A stretch of 64,000 bases of DNA from Paralvinella palmiformis (lineage: Eukaryota; Annelida; Polychaeta; Terebellida; Alvinellidae): assembly GCA_025642065.1 (NCBI GenBank), contig JAODUP010000460.1, positions 311,001 to 375,000 on the forward strand, read 5' to 3'. Below are positions 51,641 to 63,387 of the stretch, one piece after another. Each line of letters starts with the position of its first letter. Within the stretch, counting starts at the first letter, position 1. Below the pieces are notes generated by a model, which searched no databases, was not told the origin of the DNA, and was given only the letters and a program-made list of their open reading frames with translations. The translations under genes and the position numbers were made by a program.

Positions 51641-52641
51641 ACAATATCGTGACAAGCGACTATCAATAAAACAGACTGATATATGGTAAAGAGGAGAAAC
51701 AAACATGGACAACTTGTTAAAGGAAACATATTAGAGCTGTTTAATGTTTAAAGTTGTAGGTCTTTTGTGAAGTCACTCAATTATTCAAGTGACATATATG
51801 AAATGAGTGATGTGTGCTAATCTGCTAAACACTGGTTAACTGAATCTGGAAATATTATCTTTTATGACGTCATGCAATGGCGTAGTTGATACCGTTAGGA
51901 TTAAACATTAACCTTATTAAAAAATCATAACATTCGATATCCTATATTTGCTATGTTCAGCATGCATTTGATTTGGTTTGGTTAAATCTTGCTCTTTTCA
52001 CTATTATCTGCATTTGGACATGTCAATACGGGCTTGTAAATGTCATTGTACTTTGAATGGAATAAATATACCTGAATACTTGATGAAGTGTAAAACAATT
52101 GAAGCCACTTGTTATTGCTAATTGCTATATATATTTAGTTCATAAATTAAGTTAACTAGTTTGAGCGATGGGCATAGCTAGGAACTATGATCGAAAAGCT
52201 TCTAGGAAGGGACGCCCCCCAAAAAGCTATGATTGGAATTTTAACCCACCTTATTTAATAGTAACTTAAAATAAGTCACAATCTTACTAATTCATTTATT
52301 CATTCATTAAATCATTTACCCATTCCTTAACCCAGTGGCTGACTGGCTGCATACCTGACTGCCTGACGTACACACTCTGACGTACACACTACAGACTGAC
52401 TAACTGACTCACTGACTAACTCACATTTGGTAGCCATAATACGTTTCGATGTACTTTATAAGGAATTCCTCCGTGTACCAAAAGTAATGAAACATCTGAC
52501 CAGTTGCAAGAAGCCGCTGGATATATATAATTACATATCTTTATTTTTGCTTCTTAAATAAATTTGGTCAAAGAAATAAAACAAAGTACAGTTGGAATAT
52601 TAACTTGTTTAGAACGTGAAATATTTAGGTAAAGAAACATA
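51641..52641. other. Spacer with decayed tetranucleotide repeats
   Basis: No gene seen. ATTC-type repeats at about 52288-52312 and degenerate CTGA/CTAA repeats at about 52335-52425. Confidence 0.5.
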
Positions 52642-52684
52642 TAGTATATAGTATGCTACAATTAAAGGAGTCTGACCAATAACA

Positions 52685-52747
<63 letters not shown>

Positions 52748-52908
52748 CTTCACTAGAAGTATATTTGTATTGGGTAATAATGTTTCTGCTGTCCGTTCCG
52801 CTCAGAAAAACAATATCATTAACAATTATTGTACTATACGGCTTATGATTTGTTGGCCTGTTGTCAGTTATTGGTCAGACTCCTTTAATTGTAGCATACA
52901 ATATACTA
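52642..52908. mobile_element. MITE-like or fold-back element with 42-bp inverted repeats
   Basis: Left arm 52642-52683 and right arm 52867-52908 are reverse complements at 41 of 42 positions. The arms carry the segment GCTACAATTAAAGGAGTCTG. The interior of 183 bases holds a (TA)n tract (52687-52745) and non-coding sequence. If the outermost TA on each side is the target duplication, the element is 52644-52906, as in TA-targeting (Tc1/mariner-like) non-autonomous elements. In AT-rich DNA that inference is weak. There is no open frame, so any transposase would be supplied elsewhere. The high arm identity suggests a recent origin or continuing hairpin-based conversion. Confidence 0.7.
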
Positions 52909-53529
52909 GTTATTATAACCATTCTAACCATTAAACATATTAAACGTAAACAGAAGATTTTACACTAGAATAATTATTTGTCCGTAACAATTGGTGGTGA
53001 GTATTTAGCGTAAATAATCATTGTTCATTCAGCATGTGTGATGCCTAAGTTATTCCACCTAAATGTTGCTCTAAAGTAGAGAAGGAAATAGTAACAGGTG
53101 TAATCAAATTGCTTAATGCATTTATTGGGTTAGTGATAATTATCCAACCTTTTATATAACTGAATGCTAATAAATAGTAAAAGTGACATGGCTTAGTATA
53201 TTCTAACTAAAATGCTCGTTAATTATATAAATATATTCATCGTCTTATAAATTGGTGAATTAACACGATCTATGATGAGCAGAGCATGATGTTAGACTAG
53301 ACTACACCATAGTTAATCGTTTGAAGATTAATTAAATTTGATGGTAGTGTATATTGTAACGCGAGTGATGCTAGATGATAACGTAATCACTTTGTGGACG
53401 GTGCGAACTATGGAAAAATAACTGCCAACGACAAAAAAAAATGCATTTATGAATTGTTATTAACAAGACATGTTCTTTGCAAGTTCGCCATCTGAGATAA
53501 TAAAGGACATGATCAAAAAAGCAGAAATA
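52909..53529. other. AT-rich spacer, nothing recognised
   Basis: No gene, repeat array or mobile-element motif seen between the inverted-repeat element and the LINE fragment. Confidence 0.5.
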
Positions 53530-54345
53530 GGCTGGAACGATTGAACCTGATTATATCTTTCTCTAATGAATTTTGGCGAACCTAATCCGCTCATCACAAG
53601 CATCCTTGGTTATAACATCAAACCATCGGACACTATACGTAAGCTTAGCGTTACATTTCATAGCGGTTTTAATTTCAGAAAACTTATTTCTCTGACATGT
53701 TTCTTTCATATCTGTGCCCCTCGCCGTATTCAGCGTTATAGGTTGCTTTCAGTCACCAAAACCACTGCTAAAGCCTTCATTACTGATCGGCTTGATTACC
53801 GCAACTCTCTTCTTTTACCATTGGATCTAAGGATATTCTAAAACTTCGGTGTGTTCACAACTGTTTAGCTACGGTTGTCACACGGTCTCCCCGGTTTCCC
53901 ATTCTGTCCCCGTTCTGAAAATCTCTTCATTGGCTCCCTGTTCAATATTGCATAATTTTCAAACTCTGTAATATAGCCTATCAAACTCTTTCTCCTGGAG
54001 AACCTTCATATCAATGTTTCATACTTTCGTTAAACCCAAGTCTAGAGAGCTCCGTTCATCTGATTTTCACTTGTTGTCTGTTACCAGAGATAAACCTCAT
54101 GCTGGGATTCGCCCTTTTTCAGTTGTAATCCCTACTCTCTGAATATGTTAAACCATGAAATAGCATAGTTTCTTTCCGTCACCATTTGAAAACTCACCTT
54201 TTCAGACTCGCTTATTCTTCCTACGTTTTCTTTCCATCTGATCATTGTTAACGAACTTTGCATTGTACACGGACTAAGCGGACCACTTAGTTTAATTATT
54301 GTCGAGAATATTGACCCTATAGGCGTTTTGTAATTATTAGTACTA
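53530..54345 (+). mobile_element. LINE family II, 3' end (reverse transcriptase C-terminus)
   Basis: The frame 53566-53841 contains KPSDTIRKLSVTFHSGFNFR and ISLTCFFHI, matching the family pattern 'TPSDxVRNLGVxFDSxxxFxxHISxxCRxxFYHIR', then TDRLDYRNSLL matching the 'xxRLDYCNSLL' motif. Further frames after frameshifts carry the HWLPV-like segment (about 53925-53945) and a region equivalent to FRHHLKTHLFRLAY (about 54175-54215). The 3' end is recognisable up to about 54345. It is 5'-truncated, a usual outcome of target-primed reverse transcription. The 3' region matches the reverse complement of about 49060-49165. Confidence 0.8.
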
Positions 54346-55025
54346 CTATTATAGACAGTATTTTGCTACACATAAAAAAGGGAAATTCCCAACATTGCAA
54401 GTTGGGAGAAAGCAATCGAACACAAATTATAAGTGGACAACGATCTATCATTGAACATCGCAGTTAACGTCAGAAAACAAAGTGAATTGACCAAACTGCT
54501 AGCTGACGTTTTCCGCAACCTTATATCTAGAAACATAATCAGAGATGAGAGTAGATGGAAAAGACTAATGCAAGTGACCTGTGCGTTAATTTTACCCGAA
54601 CAATATTATATATTACCAGAATTTGCTCTACTGTTTATGGTTAATATGTATCACACCCCTTTGTATATCTGTAGACTAATCGTTAAATATCCTTAGATAT
54701 GTATGCCAAACGTGACCAGGGTAATACCCGAAATATTCTAGTATCGTTAATAACAGCCGCGAAGTGAATACCTGCTTACAAGTAAACCGATGTGAATGTT
54801 TCTGAGGTAGCTCACATATACATAATTAGGTACACAGATCAATATAAGCATACACAAATACATAGACATACTTAATCTCATACACAAATAAATACATACA
54901 TACACACGTACACCAAAAACACCAGTAGACTGATGCACGAATAATAAATAACACATGCTTAAACATATATCAACCTCCATAAGAGGGATGTCATACCAGT
55001 TATTTTACATGTTGGCAACTGAGCA
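54346..55025. other. Spacer with a decayed (CA/TA) array
   Basis: An 87-codon frame at 54433-54696 reads as ordinary polar protein in its first 55 residues but has no recognised motif. A degenerate ACATA-type array lies at about 54815-54915. Confidence 0.35.
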
Positions 55026-55181
55026 TTATTTGTTCTCCGGAGTAGCATACTTCCACACCATATCCGATTCCTCCTCTAGACTTGGGTAAACTATATTGAT
55101 GTCATATCCGGTACAAAACTGGAAATAATTAAGCAAACTCTTCTGAGTATAAGTCAACAATATTGGGATTTTGTATTTCAG
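55026..55181 (-). CDS. Possible terminal coding exon, unknown protein
   Basis: On the minus strand a GATTTTCAG acceptor-like site is followed, in phase, by 51 codons and a stop. The residues have gene-like, non-repetitive composition: KYKIPILLTYTQKSLLNYF, then QFCTGYDINIVYPSLEEES, ending DMVWKYATPENK. The frame stays open upstream to an ATG at 55250. I do not recognise a family. The acceptor lies inside a perfect 12-base palindrome (TTTCAGCTGAAA), so it may be fortuitous, and no neighbouring exon was identified. It could equally be a chance frame. Confidence 0.2.
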   Translation of the reverse strand: MKYKIPILLTYTQKSLLNYFQFCTGYDINIVYPSLEEESDMVWKYATPENK

Positions 55182-55368
55182 CTGAAAATCATGATTAGTG
55201 GTAGTAGCTGAGATACATTGTGGAAGAGATAGATCGTTTGAGTAAGACAAATGACCATGAAATAGCCTGTACCAATAACTGACATGGCCATAAATTCAAT
55301 TGTTGTAGAATGGTGAAGGAATATTAGCGAACAAATTAGTGCACTCACGTAGAAAAATATATAGCAGA

Positions 55369-55411
55369 ATATTATATTATATTATATTATATATATATAT
55401 ATATATATATA
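55369..55411. repeat. (ATTAT)n-(TA)n
   Basis: Pentanucleotide ATTAT repeats merging into a TA run. Confidence 0.9.
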
Positions 55412-56115
55412 ACGAGATTTGGGATAAGTGAAAAGCTTTTACCTATGCTTTTGAATTATGTTTCAGATTATATGGTAATGCATATAATATTATGACGAAT
55501 ATGATTATGATGCCTGAAAAAGCAAATATGTGAACGGTAAGGTTCCTCAATTTAATGCATTTCGGCCACATATCCGTATCGATAAGAGGTTGGGGGAATG
55601 CTTCACGTTTTTCGCAGTGGCAAATCCTTGCAATAACGCTTGCAGTACACTACTGCTCTGCTAAAACCCAAATTATGCACACACTTCCAGTGATGTTTGT
55701 GTTTGTAATATTACCAGGACATATGAACATACCTAAATATGGTTTCATCAGCTAGCGACAGGAATAATGGTGTTCGTTAGTAAGACGGGTCAGACCAATA
55801 AAGATGATATAAGGTTTGGAATATTTTACCCAACCTACAGAATGTAGCATGTCAGATTGCGATAGAAATTCCACAACAAAAGGAAGCTGTAAGAGACTTC
55901 ATACATTAAATTTTTTAGTAGCGTGTTGATGAAATACGCTTATTGTGTACCTTCTTGCTAGTTTGTCTAGTTTAATTAAGTCAATAAATCACTAGTAACT
56001 TGGTCTTTAGCGAATTTTGAAACTATATATTCATAGAATACAAACGTTTTAAAACGGGAAATATTTCTCTAACATCGTAGAACCAGTCCAGACAGGATAA
56101 GAGAACAGGGCCAAT

Positions 56116-56117
<2 letters not shown>

Positions 56118-56157
<40 letters not shown>
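56118..56157. repeat. (CT)n microsatellite
   Basis: Pure CT run of about 20 repeats. Confidence 0.95.
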
Positions 56158-56159
<2 letters not shown>

Positions 56160-57166
56160 TTTCCTATGAACAGGCTCTTGCTGACAAAATTATACAGAAA
56201 CCCCTGTCTGTCTGAACCGTTATATAATTAAATACATGTACTGCTTTATCAATGGTTTTTCGAAGCCAGCGATGGGGAATCTGTCTCTAATAAAATATTA
56301 TATGTCCATGTTGTTTTGACCTGAAAGTACACAGTAAATGATTTCTCTGGCTATACTTTGTAAATGAGACCAAAATAATTAATTGTCATTCACCTCCCAT
56401 AAGGAACATTTAGCGGAGTCCACACATATACGTTTCCTTTTAATAAAACATCCAATTCGAGACCTCTATATTACTATTTAGTAGTTTCTAATATATTAAA
56501 TATCAGAAATATTAGAACAAAGGTTTGTTCACTAATAGCAAATATGTTTTGGGTATTTAGTTCACAGGTATAGGTAAATAGCCTGAAATGAGACTAAACA
56601 TTGTTTGTGTTACAGTAAAAGTCAGTCTAATCACTCACTCATTCATTTAAGTTTGTGCATGTTCCAGGAAACATGAAAACAATACTTTCCATTAAACTAG
56701 TTATCCAGCAAAGGTCATGTTGGCCTTTATCTTGGATAGTACATCGTCATCAATATTAATAAAGCCGCTTCATGTCCGTGGAAAGATACTACGTGTAGGT
56801 CACGAGATGAACGTTTGGCTGGATAGTGACATTGCCATGACATTCTCTGTCTAAGCTAATATTGAAGCTGAGGGATTACGGGACTCTAAATGTTGGTTTT
56901 GTGGTGACCAAGCTGCACAGGCTTATGAGGGAATTTGTGGAATTATATGTTGAATAATTTCACGTCAGAATTCAAAATATAATATATTATGGGAAAACAA
57001 CTTTATTAACTTACCACTACTAGAAATGGTGGTCAAATATATTTATGTGGATTAATATCTATATATTTATCTAACTACTCATCCATCTATCTAAATAGTT
57101 TCATATTTATTAATTAATCGACTACGTTTACGCTGTTTACTGTTTGAAATTCAGTCCATTTTAGCG

Positions 57167-57168
<2 letters not shown>

Positions 57169-57230
<62 letters not shown>
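57169..57230. repeat. (TA)n microsatellite
   Basis: Pure TA run of about 31 repeats. Confidence 0.95.
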
Positions 57231-57234
<4 letters not shown>

Positions 57235-58079
57235 CAAGATAAGTTGGCTAAAGGTATTGATATGTACAATCAAAATGTTTTGAAGAATTTTGTATATATC
57301 AACCATGATAATGAAACCATATGATAAAAACCAAATACGCCAGAGACAGCAATATTCATTCACATGATATTATAATTGGAGAAAAGCCCTTTTTGATAGC
57401 CATATTTTACAGGAGAAAATGAATAGGTTAAACAACTACTGGACCAAAAGGGTAATATTCCATTAACAATATTTACCCTAAAATTTGGCATGAATGTAAA
57501 CTTTCTTAATTATTATAGACCTATGCCGGTCTCATGGAACTCTAATTTACTCTATTATAACAACGATGATAACCGCACTAAATATACACATTCAATTGAT
57601 AACATAATGTAAGTAAAAAGTAATATATGTAAAATATTGTATACATATATGCAGGAATCAATCGAACATGTGCCAATTATTTTTTTCAATAAATGGAGCC
57701 CGGATTTTAATTACTTTTTCAGGAATAGAAATATTTGTTTTATTGTATGTAAAAATCAATTATAATTCAAACATTACTTTGCGTTCCGTTGTGCCGCTTT
57801 TTGTTCACTCATAAATTAGATCCGCACTTTTTGCTCTACGGATTAAAAATATTATTGGTCAGCATAAATTTCATCACTTCTTCCTTTTCTATGAAATGAT
57901 AAAAATAAATAACTTAAACAATGTGTAGCAGTATTTGTATTTAAATTGACAATCACATAACGCAAAACACTTATCAATGATATAGATGGCCGCCAAGCTT
58001 ATACTCCAATTGCCTTTGTTCAACATGTATCTGATAAGTAGCTCAAATTGTTCTGCTTTAAAAAAACAATTCAGTTTAT

Positions 58080-58270
58080 TTAGTCAGTTTTCCAGTAATT
58101 ACGTTTGTTATTAAATCAATGAATCAGTTAGTATATCAGTCAGGACATTAGTCAGTCACGTAGTGAGCCGTTGTGTGAGTATCTGTTGGTGAGTGAGTGT
58201 GTGAGTCATTCAGTCAGTAATTCAGTCAGTGAATTATAGAGGGAATTAGTGAGTTAGTTGAATTATAAGA
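58080..58270 (+). repeat. Decayed CAGT/GAGT minisatellite-like field
   Basis: Many loosely spaced TCAGT, GAGTGAGT and TTAGT motifs give a degenerate tetranucleotide texture. No regular period survives. Confidence 0.6.
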
Positions 58271-59391
58271 GGGATTGCTTCTAACACACAAGGTAGGCTA
58301 CTTTTTTTTATTACGCAACATTTAGTATAACGTTACGCAGCTATATATCAAAGTCCTGCAGTTTAGAGTATAATCAGGGTTGAATTGCTACATTTTAGTA
58401 ACAAACATGCCACATTTAATTGACAACATAAATATAGGTTTGTTTGTGAAAATAATCCAGTTGCTGCAGCTTTGAACACGCCCACTATTCTTATATAATA
58501 TTATAATAACCAATTGTATATCTTGTGTCACAGATGTTACAATATTTAGGTTGATTGCAACTTGAAAAGTCTAAATTATCAGCCATCTATAAAATGATCC
58601 ATTAATAAAGTTTTCGATGTATGGCATTTGTTTCATTAAAATAAAATTAAAATTCTGCCCCCAGTTGAAAACCCAACTGTTTAGTGGCGGGGATGACTAA
58701 TCAGTTCCCCATACCCGATCCAATGAAAACAGTATGGTTCATTTGAGGTATACAATTAACCATTTGCAATGTCTTCTGCATGATTGTTCAGTTTATTTCC
58801 TGATCCAAATATAATGCATAGTTCACTGATTCCCTGGAGTTCGAACATAACTCAGTGGAATTACTGGATAAAATATTCCGAGTCCTATATCTCCTTCTTT
58901 ATGAGTACATGTTGATACGCTATGAATATCTAAATTACTGTTGCGAATCATATCAAGTCCTCGTATTGATGTGAACATCTGTCCCACAACGTTTGTTCTG
59001 TAAGGATCAGACAAATCTCCTTTCCACTTGTATCAACCTTAAGGATGTTTTTGTGGGTGATGTTGGGTAGATTCAAATCTTTCTGCTCAACTTTCTCCCG
59101 ATTGCAGGTTTCCCTGAATTGTTGTTTGCTCACATTCGGCTGCTATTATGTTAAATATACCAAGAAAACGCATTCTCAATATTCCTCAACTGTTTTTATC
59201 ATGATCTGGTGTCACGGAGTTCAATGCAAAGCTACCATAACAAAGTACAGCAAGAGATACATAAACAGGGCTCATTGCGGCGGAGGTTTATAGGATGATG
59301 AGTATTGCCAATTGTATTACAAAACGGATCACTCAATACATAACTAATGCAGATGGTGAGAAATTTTGGTAAGGTTTCTTATTTGTATTGA

Positions 59392-59527
59392 TTAAACCCT
59401 ATTTAATAAAAATGAAGGGATCGAAGTGGGTTGTGTGGCCAATATGTCATGCCAATCAGAATGGCGATCTAGAAGAATAGAATAAGTAATGCTGTGAAAA
59501 GGTCCAGATAAATATGATTGTTCAGTG

Positions 59528-59594
<67 letters not shown>

Positions 59595-59706
59595 ATATAT
59601 ATATATTCAAAGATGGACGGGCTACTCTTCTGAGTGACATTACAAACACAGGTTTAATTGGGAGTGGTAGCATAAAATGAGTGTCAGCAATGCAGTACTC
59701 TACCAC
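59392..59706 (-). mobile_element. LINE family II reverse transcriptase fragment split by (TA)n
   Basis: On the minus strand, after the TA tract, the frame reads LSGPFHSITYSILLDRHSDW and then DILATQPTSIPSFLLNR. This matches the family pattern '[40 protein letters not shown]'. The upstream side (59607-59706) plausibly holds the preceding part of the domain but is too decayed to be sure. The (TA)n tract (59530-59606) sits at what would be the start of the aspartate-containing motif, so it grew inside the dead element after insertion. The stretch resembles 49870-49940. Confidence 0.7.
59530..59606. repeat. (TA)n within a LINE fragment
   Basis: TA run with one slip near 59583. Confidence 0.95.
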
Positions 59707-60081
59707 CTGCGATATCGGAAGGACTTGCCAGTGTTAAAAACGTGAACTGTTCACTGTATTATCTTTTTCTACGTATTTCTCTACTGGAGTGCACTTATTC
59801 TATAAGCACACATTACTCCACCATTCAATAACAAATTCATTTGTGGCTATATCGGTCATAGGTGGATGGTATTTATGTGGCCATTTGTCTTAATCAAGTA
59901 ACTTATCTCTTCCACATTTTATTAAGCCATCATCATCGATCAAGGGTCTCATCTTAACGAATGTATTTCATGAATCTAATAATGTTATTGTATACTCGAA
60001 AGAGCGTATTTTAATTTTACAAGTCTGAACCGGACATGGTATTGGTGTCCTAATTAATATTGTATGACGAAAGGTAGAGAC
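59707..60081. other. Spacer, nothing recognised
   Basis: Plain sequence between the small LINE fragment and the 3' end of the family I copy. No open frame of note. Confidence 0.5.
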
Positions 60082-61940
60082 AAATAATAATAATGATAAT
60101 CTATATTTAATAAAGCGCCCTTACTAGCAGGAGCCAATTAAATGCGCTGTACAAATAATATTTAATGATAATAATTATTTATCTGTGAAAGCGACCTTAA
60201 ATAGGTATGTTATAGAAGAGATTTAAAATTTCCAAGAGACGACGCATTTCTAATATTTGCCGGCAACCTATTCTACAAAGTGAGGGCTGCAATCCTAAAC
60301 GCACAATCACCATATAACTTTGGCACCTGCAATAGTATCTGACTGGATGAGCTGAGTTTTCGGGATGACTTTCTAATGGAAACCAGTTCACACAGGTATT
60401 CTGGCGGCATATCATTAATAGATGTATAAGTTGCTAACAACATTTTGAAATGGATACGCTGTCTAACAGGTAGCCAATGTAGGTTTTGAAGAATTGGAAG
60501 TGATATGGTAATAATTTCTGGTATTTGTTACAATGCGAGCTGCACTATTCTGAATTGGCTGAAGGCGATTAATGTTATAATCAGATATGCCATATAACAG
60601 GGAGTTAAAAGAGTCTCTACGAGATGTAACAAAGGCATGGTCTCAAGTTACAAGTGATTCTTGTGTCAAGAATGCCTTTAAACAGTGGATGTTCTTAAGA
60701 TGGTAGTAGGCAGCTAGACATATTGATGTGACATGTTCATGCATGTTAATACATTGGTCAAATATAATCCCTAGATTTGTTTACTAACCCATTATGGATA
60801 ATCGAAGATGCACCCATCTGTAATGCTGGTGTCTTTAACATAATGTGGTGATTCCAAATATATAATATTTGTTTTATTATCTTTAGTTTTAGATGATTTT
60901 GAGTCATCCATAGACGAATATCAGCAATAGTATGTTCTAACTTCTTCAAGGAAGAGGAGAAATGTAACTCAGTGTTAGGATCCAGTGATATATATAGCTG
61001 TGTGTCATCAGCATACAAGTGATATTTAACCCGTTATCACGGATCAATGATCCCAAGAGGTCCGGTATACATTGTGAAAACCAGAGGACCAAGAACTGAA
61101 CCCTGTGGTACACCAGATAACAAAAACTGAATGTCAGATAAAATACCACAAACAGACACTCTCTGGGAGCGTTGTTCCAGATAAGATCTAAAACATTCAA
61201 GTACTTTACCTGACAGACCAAACAGGCCCAGAAACAGATACATTATGGTCAACTGTATCAAATGCAGCAGACAGGTCCAGAAGAACAAGTATTACTGGCA
61301 TACCTTGAACAAATGACATCATATTATCATTTTTCACTCGAACCAAGGCTGTTTCAGTGCTGTGACCACTTTCATAGGCAGACTGTTGTGATTCATTAAG
61401 GCTAGAATTGATTAAATATTGGTTTAGATGCAAAGCAACTGCCTTTTCTATAACTTTAGATACAAATGTAAGATTTGAAACAGGTCTGTAATTGTTTAGA
61501 ATATTACAGTCCATAATGTTTTTTTAATTTTTTTATTAAAGGTTTTACAAGGGCAGCTTTCGTGGATCTTGGGAAAACACCCAGAGATAATGATTTTTAA
61601 CTATATATGTAATTGGGTTTATCAGAACGTCCAGGCAATCTTTCACGAGGTCAACTGCACAGAAATATATTTTGACAGAAGAAGTTATTAAAACAATGGG
61701 CAATATCTTTATCTGAGTTGATATTATTTGGAAAAACAGTTTGACTTTTATTTAATACTTTATTCACAACACTGAAAACAATCCTTTGATTTTCCTTGGA
61801 TGCTTTGATCGTTTTATTATAATATTCAAATTTAGCAGAGGCAAGGATATTTTTAACAAGAATTTTACTGACCTTGAATATTTCAAAATGAACACACAAA
61901 CTTGTCCTAATCCACAGTCGCTCACAATACATTCTGTCAG
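60082..61940 (-). mobile_element. LINE family I, 5'-truncated copy
   Basis: Minus-strand relative of 17655-20955. In 5' to 3' order the element begins near 61940 within the linker after the endonuclease. The frame 61932-61651 starts with YCERLWIRTSLCVHFEI, equivalent to about 18972-19020. Reverse transcriptase follows: frame 61514-61206 with NYRPVSNLTFVSKVIEKAV and [14 protein letters not shown]; frame 61288-61037 with [18 protein letters not shown]; frame 61018-60758 starting MYADDTQLYISLDPN. The catalytic YADD is intact. The C-terminal region continues to about 60200, and the 3' end ATT-type tail is at 60082-60100. A handful of frameshifts and stops disable it, but it is better preserved than the plus-strand copy. 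Confidence 0.9.
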
Positions 61941-62180
61941 ATATTGTGGGACTATGATACTCATGAGAGCAAACAATGTTCAGTTGGTAAAAGTTTTAAA
62001 ATTACATTCCTTCAATATAATTTAATGTGCACTTGAGCGTGTGCGATTTGTGGTTGTGCATCATTCTATATGTGTGTTTGTTTGTTCACTGATGTACGTG
62101 CGAGTAGGTATGTATGTATATTATGGTAAATGTATGTCAGTATGTTTGTACATATGTCTGTATTTATGTGTTTGTGTGGG

Positions 62181-62236
<56 letters not shown>

Positions 62237-63192
62237 TTGCATCCTACCGAACAATTATTCACGTAGGTATATTTTTAAGTAGTTATATTCGATGCACATT
62301 GGGGGCCTTTCAGCACGCTGATAATTATATTCGATAATTCCATTTTAACTATATTCAACATTGAGAATTGGTAAATGTTTATATTTGTATATTTCAATTG
62401 ACCACATTGCTTTACAAGATGTCGATTGAAGTCTCCTGGATATTTGCTCATGCTTCATTACCTTTGTTACCTCGTGTCATTGTTTATACAGGCTAATTAT
62501 ATCCAATGACGTCATATCTACTGTTAGATATAGCATAAGAGATTTCGCTTAGGAAATGGATAAGAATGTAACGATACGGCGCTATCATAACTTCAATGGC
62601 CAGAGTTTTAATTAATTGGTGATAAACAAAAGTGAGCAAAAACAAAGTTTCTTATCGTTCCAAAACTCTATGTTGTAATGACTTTATGGGTAATTAGTTG
62701 CAGTTCAACATAAAACAATAGAAGGAACTAAATTGTAATATAACTGATAACAATACCAAAACAGCCAACAACAAATGGAATAATAATAACAGAAACAACA
62801 GTACATATCTCTGGTTGGTATGTCATTTACACACATAACGAAAGATCCAGAATCTCTTTGCTATTCTATATTAAAACATAACGTTGAAATCGACTAAAAC
62901 TCGCGTAAAATGTAAAATAAGTCATCTTTGCGACAGATCTCTTTGATATAATGATAGCAATAATATACTGTCTCATTCACATTGAATTGCTCATTTTACA
63001 TTCAAAATACAACTAAAACATGTTCTAATATCGTTTATCACATATAAATTGTATATATACAAACTCCGGTTTGTTTCTAATATATATGCTAATTTAAATA
63101 AATGGGTTTTACGAATCTAACGAATTATTTCTTTAATTAATGCAGCTTTAATATGATTTAGCAAGCTTGTCTACAGCCCGTGAACTGATGCC
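61941..63192. other. Spacer with decayed TG and (TA)n
   Basis: A degenerate TG/TATG-rich stretch (about 62040-62185) leads into (TA)n at 62185-62233. The rest is AT-rich with no gene seen. Confidence 0.5.
62185..62233. repeat. (TA)n microsatellite
   Basis: Pure TA run of about 24 repeats. Confidence 0.95.
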
Positions 63193-63387
63193 ATGAAAGA
63201 TTTCTCTATGTTCATTGCTATATGGCTTTTTGGTAATGTCAAAAGTGAACAGTACTCAGATCGAAGCATTCTCACCGGTTTCTACTTATGGATAAGATTG
63301 CCTAAGTACAGTAGTGCTGATCCACTTAACATTTTGAATGTCCCAAATAGTATAATATACAGTGATCTTAAAAATCTAATACTGTAG
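63193..63387 (+). CDS. 64-codon frame with a signal-peptide-like start
   Basis: The product begins MKDFSMFIAIWLFGNVKS, a short charged start and an 11-residue hydrophobic core followed by NVKS then EQ, a fair signal peptidase site (small residues at -3 and -1). The remaining 46 residues have no cysteine and no motif I recognise. A GGTAATGT donor-like sequence lies within the frame just after the hydrophobic core, so it might instead be a first exon. There is no other support, and chance is likely. Confidence 0.15.
   Translation: MKDFSMFIAIWLFGNVKSEQYSDRSILTGFYLWIRLPKYSSADPLNILNVPNSIIYSDLKNLIL

Larger units (their letters stand above)
55260..59391. other. Intergenic or intronic DNA, no gene recognised
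   Basis: Four kilobases with microsatellites at 55369-55411 (ATTAT then TA), 56118-56157 (CT) and 57169-57230 (TA). A degenerate CAGT/GAGT-type repeat field lies at about 58080-58270. Frames such as 55555-55755 plus and 58948-59133 minus were examined without a convincing assignment. Confidence 0.45.

Noticed and set aside
58948..59133. Possible Ty3/gypsy RNase H motif (KVDTSGKEICLILTE) on the minus strand
   Set aside because: Only a short partial match. No reverse transcriptase motif precedes it and no protease, integrase or LTR was found nearby.
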